Source: JACCXG01 sp963717745 (lineage in GTDB: Bacteria; Acidobacteriota; Vicinamibacteria; Vicinamibacterales; 2-12-FULL-66-21). From it: a stretch of DNA of 64,000 nucleotides. Below the pieces are notes generated by a model. It made no database searches. It was not told the DNA's origin and saw only the letters and a list, made by a program, of their open reading frames with translations. This document shows, in pieces, positions 62,822 through 64,000 of the stretch. The stretch is from positions 124,001 to 188,000 of the forward strand of contig CAVQXJ010000018.1 in the NCBI GenBank assembly GCA_963717745.1, given 5' to 3'. A program made the position numbers and the translations under genes. Every line of letters starts with the position of its first letter. Within the stretch, counting starts at the first letter, position 1.

Positions 62822-63604
62822 TCAGCTCTCGACCGGCCGACCGAGTCGGGAAGCTTCCTCCCAGGCGCGGATCCCTTCGTCGAGGTCCTCCGGCGGGGCC
62901 GTCGACATCAGCGGCAGGTGCGAGCAGTCTCCGTCCCCGCGCACCCGAACCATGAGGTTCTTGGCTTCCCTGACCAGCGGCGTGGCAAAGCGCACGACGA
63001 AACCGGTGCGCCCGCGTTTCGATCCGTTGGGACCCGATCCATGAATGATGGCGGGATGATGCAACGAGTACTCCCCGGCCTTCAGCTCCACGGACACGGC
63101 GGTGCTCTCGTCCACGGCGGCGGCGAGCTCCGGACCACGCGCCAGCATGTTGTGGGCATCGGTCGAGACCACGTGGGGCAGGCGCCCGCTCAGCTGAGTG
63201 CCGGGCACGACACGCATGCAGCCGTTCTCTTCATCGCTGTCGCTGAGCGCAATCCATGCCGACAGGGAAAACGTCGCGTAGGTGTTGTCCTGGTGCCAGC
63301 TGGCAAAGGCCAAATCGTCAGGGGGCTTGTGCAGGAGGACCGATCCGGCAATCAGCAGATCGGGGCCGAGCAGGGCCTCCGCCATGGCGAGGAGCGCCGG
63401 CCGAGAGGCGAGCTCGAGCATCCATGGAAAATAGAGATGCAGGTTGCCCATGCGATACGGCTGGCGGACCCGCCGCATCAGATCCTCGATCTTCGCCCGC
63501 ATGTGCGCGGCTTCGTCGGTCGACAGCAGCGGCAGCGGAAAGAGTACGCCGTCACGAGCAAACGCCTCGGTGGTGATGCCGCGCGTCGAGACGTGGTCAG
63601 CCAT
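62822..63604 (-). CDS. Phytanoyl-CoA-dioxygenase (PhyH)-like Fe(II)/2-oxoglutarate oxygenase
   Basis: 260 residues from ATG 63604, preceded by CGGAAATC; an upstream ATG at 63646 is possible. Family features: FARDGVLFPLPLLSTDEAAH at the start, metal ligands HxD in ASWHQDNTY (about residue 133) and distal His in PAIIHGSGPN, 2-oxoglutarate Arg in RGRTGFVVRFATP, and ENGCMRVVPGTQLSG typical of PhyH/EctD-type enzymes. First gene of the minus-strand unit PhyH-LLM-TauD. Such enzymes hydroxylate or halogenate small molecules; no halogenase Gly/Ala replacement of the Asp is seen, so hydroxylase is favoured. Confidence 0.87.
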   Translation of the reverse strand: MADHVSTRGITTEAFARDGVLFPLPLLSTDEAAHMRAKIEDLMRRVRQPYRMGNLHLYFPWMLELASRPALLAMAEALLGPDLLIAGSVLLHKPPDDLAFASWHQDNTYATFSLSAWIALSDSDEENGCMRVVPGTQLSGRLPHVVSTDAHNMLARGPELAAAVDESTAVSVELKAGEYSLHHPAIIHGSGPNGSKRGRTGFVVRFATPLVREAKNLMVRVRGDGDCSHLPLMSTAPPEDLDEGIRAWEEASRLGRPVES

Positions 63605-63712
63605 ATGATTTCCGGTAGATTGATAGCCCACTCTCTTCGAAGACACAAGACCACCTCATTTGCAGGCGCCGCCGGGCCGCCGAGCTGGAACGAGGCGCAG
63701 GTGCCGGCTTGA

Positions 63713-64000
63713 ATGGAGTTTCGATTCTTCCCGGCGTACGATATCCCGTTCCCCGTGGCCGAATACGAGAGCGCGATCGAGAGGAACGCCATGCCGCATT
63801 ACATCGTGCAGAATCTGACCAGCGACGCGTGGGGTCACTTCAGCGCCCGCGCCGAGCGCTTGGTGCGATGCGCCGAACCGGAGAAACGAGTCGTTTACGA
63901 CTACATCGTGCACAACCTCGTGACTGGTAGAACGCTGCGTCGTGGACCAGCCACTCCAGAGGCTATCGAGAAGCAGGGAGGCGAGCTGATTCCGGAGACG
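63713..64000 (+). CDS. Partial CDS at right edge, unknown function
   Basis: ATG 63713 opens a frame that stays open to the window end: MEFRFFPAYDIPFPVAEYES, AIERNAMPHYIVQNLTSDAW, GHFSARAERLVRCAEPEKR, VVYDYIVHNLVTGRTLRRGP. Natural composition with many aromatics, and no competing ORF. No family recognised. Divergent from the PhyH-like gene with about 108 bases between starts, so possibly the first gene of the next unit of the cluster. Confidence 0.6.
   Translation, partial: MEFRFFPAYDIPFPVAEYESAIERNAMPHYIVQNLTSDAWGHFSARAERLVRCAEPEKRVVYDYIVHNLVTGRTLRRGPATPEAIEKQGGELIPET

Noticed and set aside
53896..63604. Simple taurine/alkanesulfonate utilisation operon (tauD, ssuD, ssuE)
   Set aside because: Kept only as an alternative: no ABC transporter for sulfonates is present, and AroDE, PhyH and the membrane-phosphatase fusion do not belong to that pathway.
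1..64000. tRNA, rRNA or riboswitch genes
   Set aside because: I looked for tRNA arms with CCA-like ends, rRNA signatures and common riboswitch cores and saw none; a covariance-model scan would be needed to exclude diverged ones.

Overview
The window looks like chromosomal DNA of an acidobacterium, most plausibly of the Vicinamibacteria group, seen through high G+C, few overlaps and a characteristic gene mix: Oar-type TonB-dependent receptors with an N-terminal carboxypeptidase-regulatory domain, a PadR regulator next to an 890-residue ADOP-type FtsX permease, a TPR gene coupled to a CRTAC1/UnbV gene, and several PQQ-propeller quinoproteins with cytochromes c. This assignment is inference from gene families; no rRNA, tRNA, CRISPR array, phage or transposase gene was recognised.

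Layout. 0-8 kb: periplasmic oxidative/hydrolytic genes on the plus strand (PQQ sugar dehydrogenase with cytochrome, membrane-bound-dehydrogenase-like protein with HEAT and haem domains, ThuA protein, CE1-type esterase, metallo-beta-lactamase fold hydrolase). 8-16 kb: small proteins, a GNAT acetyltransferase, a frameshifted TonB-dependent receptor, a fused MFS/spermidine-synthase-like protein and a methyltransferase. 16-27 kb: an intact TonB-dependent receptor, TPR + CRTAC1 pair, remnant of another receptor, diheme cytochrome c and a quinoprotein. 27-50 kb: a signalling-dense block with six more or less complete histidine kinases plus one decayed one, two response regulators and a KaiC-like ATPase, interrupted by a surface-polysaccharide group (glycosyltransferase, UDP-galactopyranose mutase, GH1/RmlD protein) and two propeller quinoproteins. 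49.5-54 kb: PadR/ADOP, chromate transporter. 53.9-64 kb: a compact accessory cluster of redox enzymes (FMN reductase, acyl-CoA-dehydrogenase/DszC-type enzyme, bifunctional AroDE, SsuD-like LLM enzyme, TauD-like and PhyH-like Fe/2-oxoglutarate oxygenases), an integral membrane protein fused to a low-molecular-weight phosphatase, and two tandem genes of a repeat family I do not recognise. This last cluster is the best candidate for an undescribed pathway; it may continue beyond the right edge.

Two window-wide peculiarities matter for any reader. First, many genes that are otherwise full length change reading frame one or more times, mostly by a single extra base, frequently beside G/C runs; this is most easily explained by base-calling or consensus error in parts of the source sequence, but a minority of loci (receptor remnant, GH2, GH1/RmlD, GAF kinase) also lack large internal segments and look genuinely deleted. 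Second, at least four copies of a long GGAG/CTCC-rich hairpin repeat with shared flanks, plus other unrelated hairpin or tandem repeats, sit between genes and once inside a gene.
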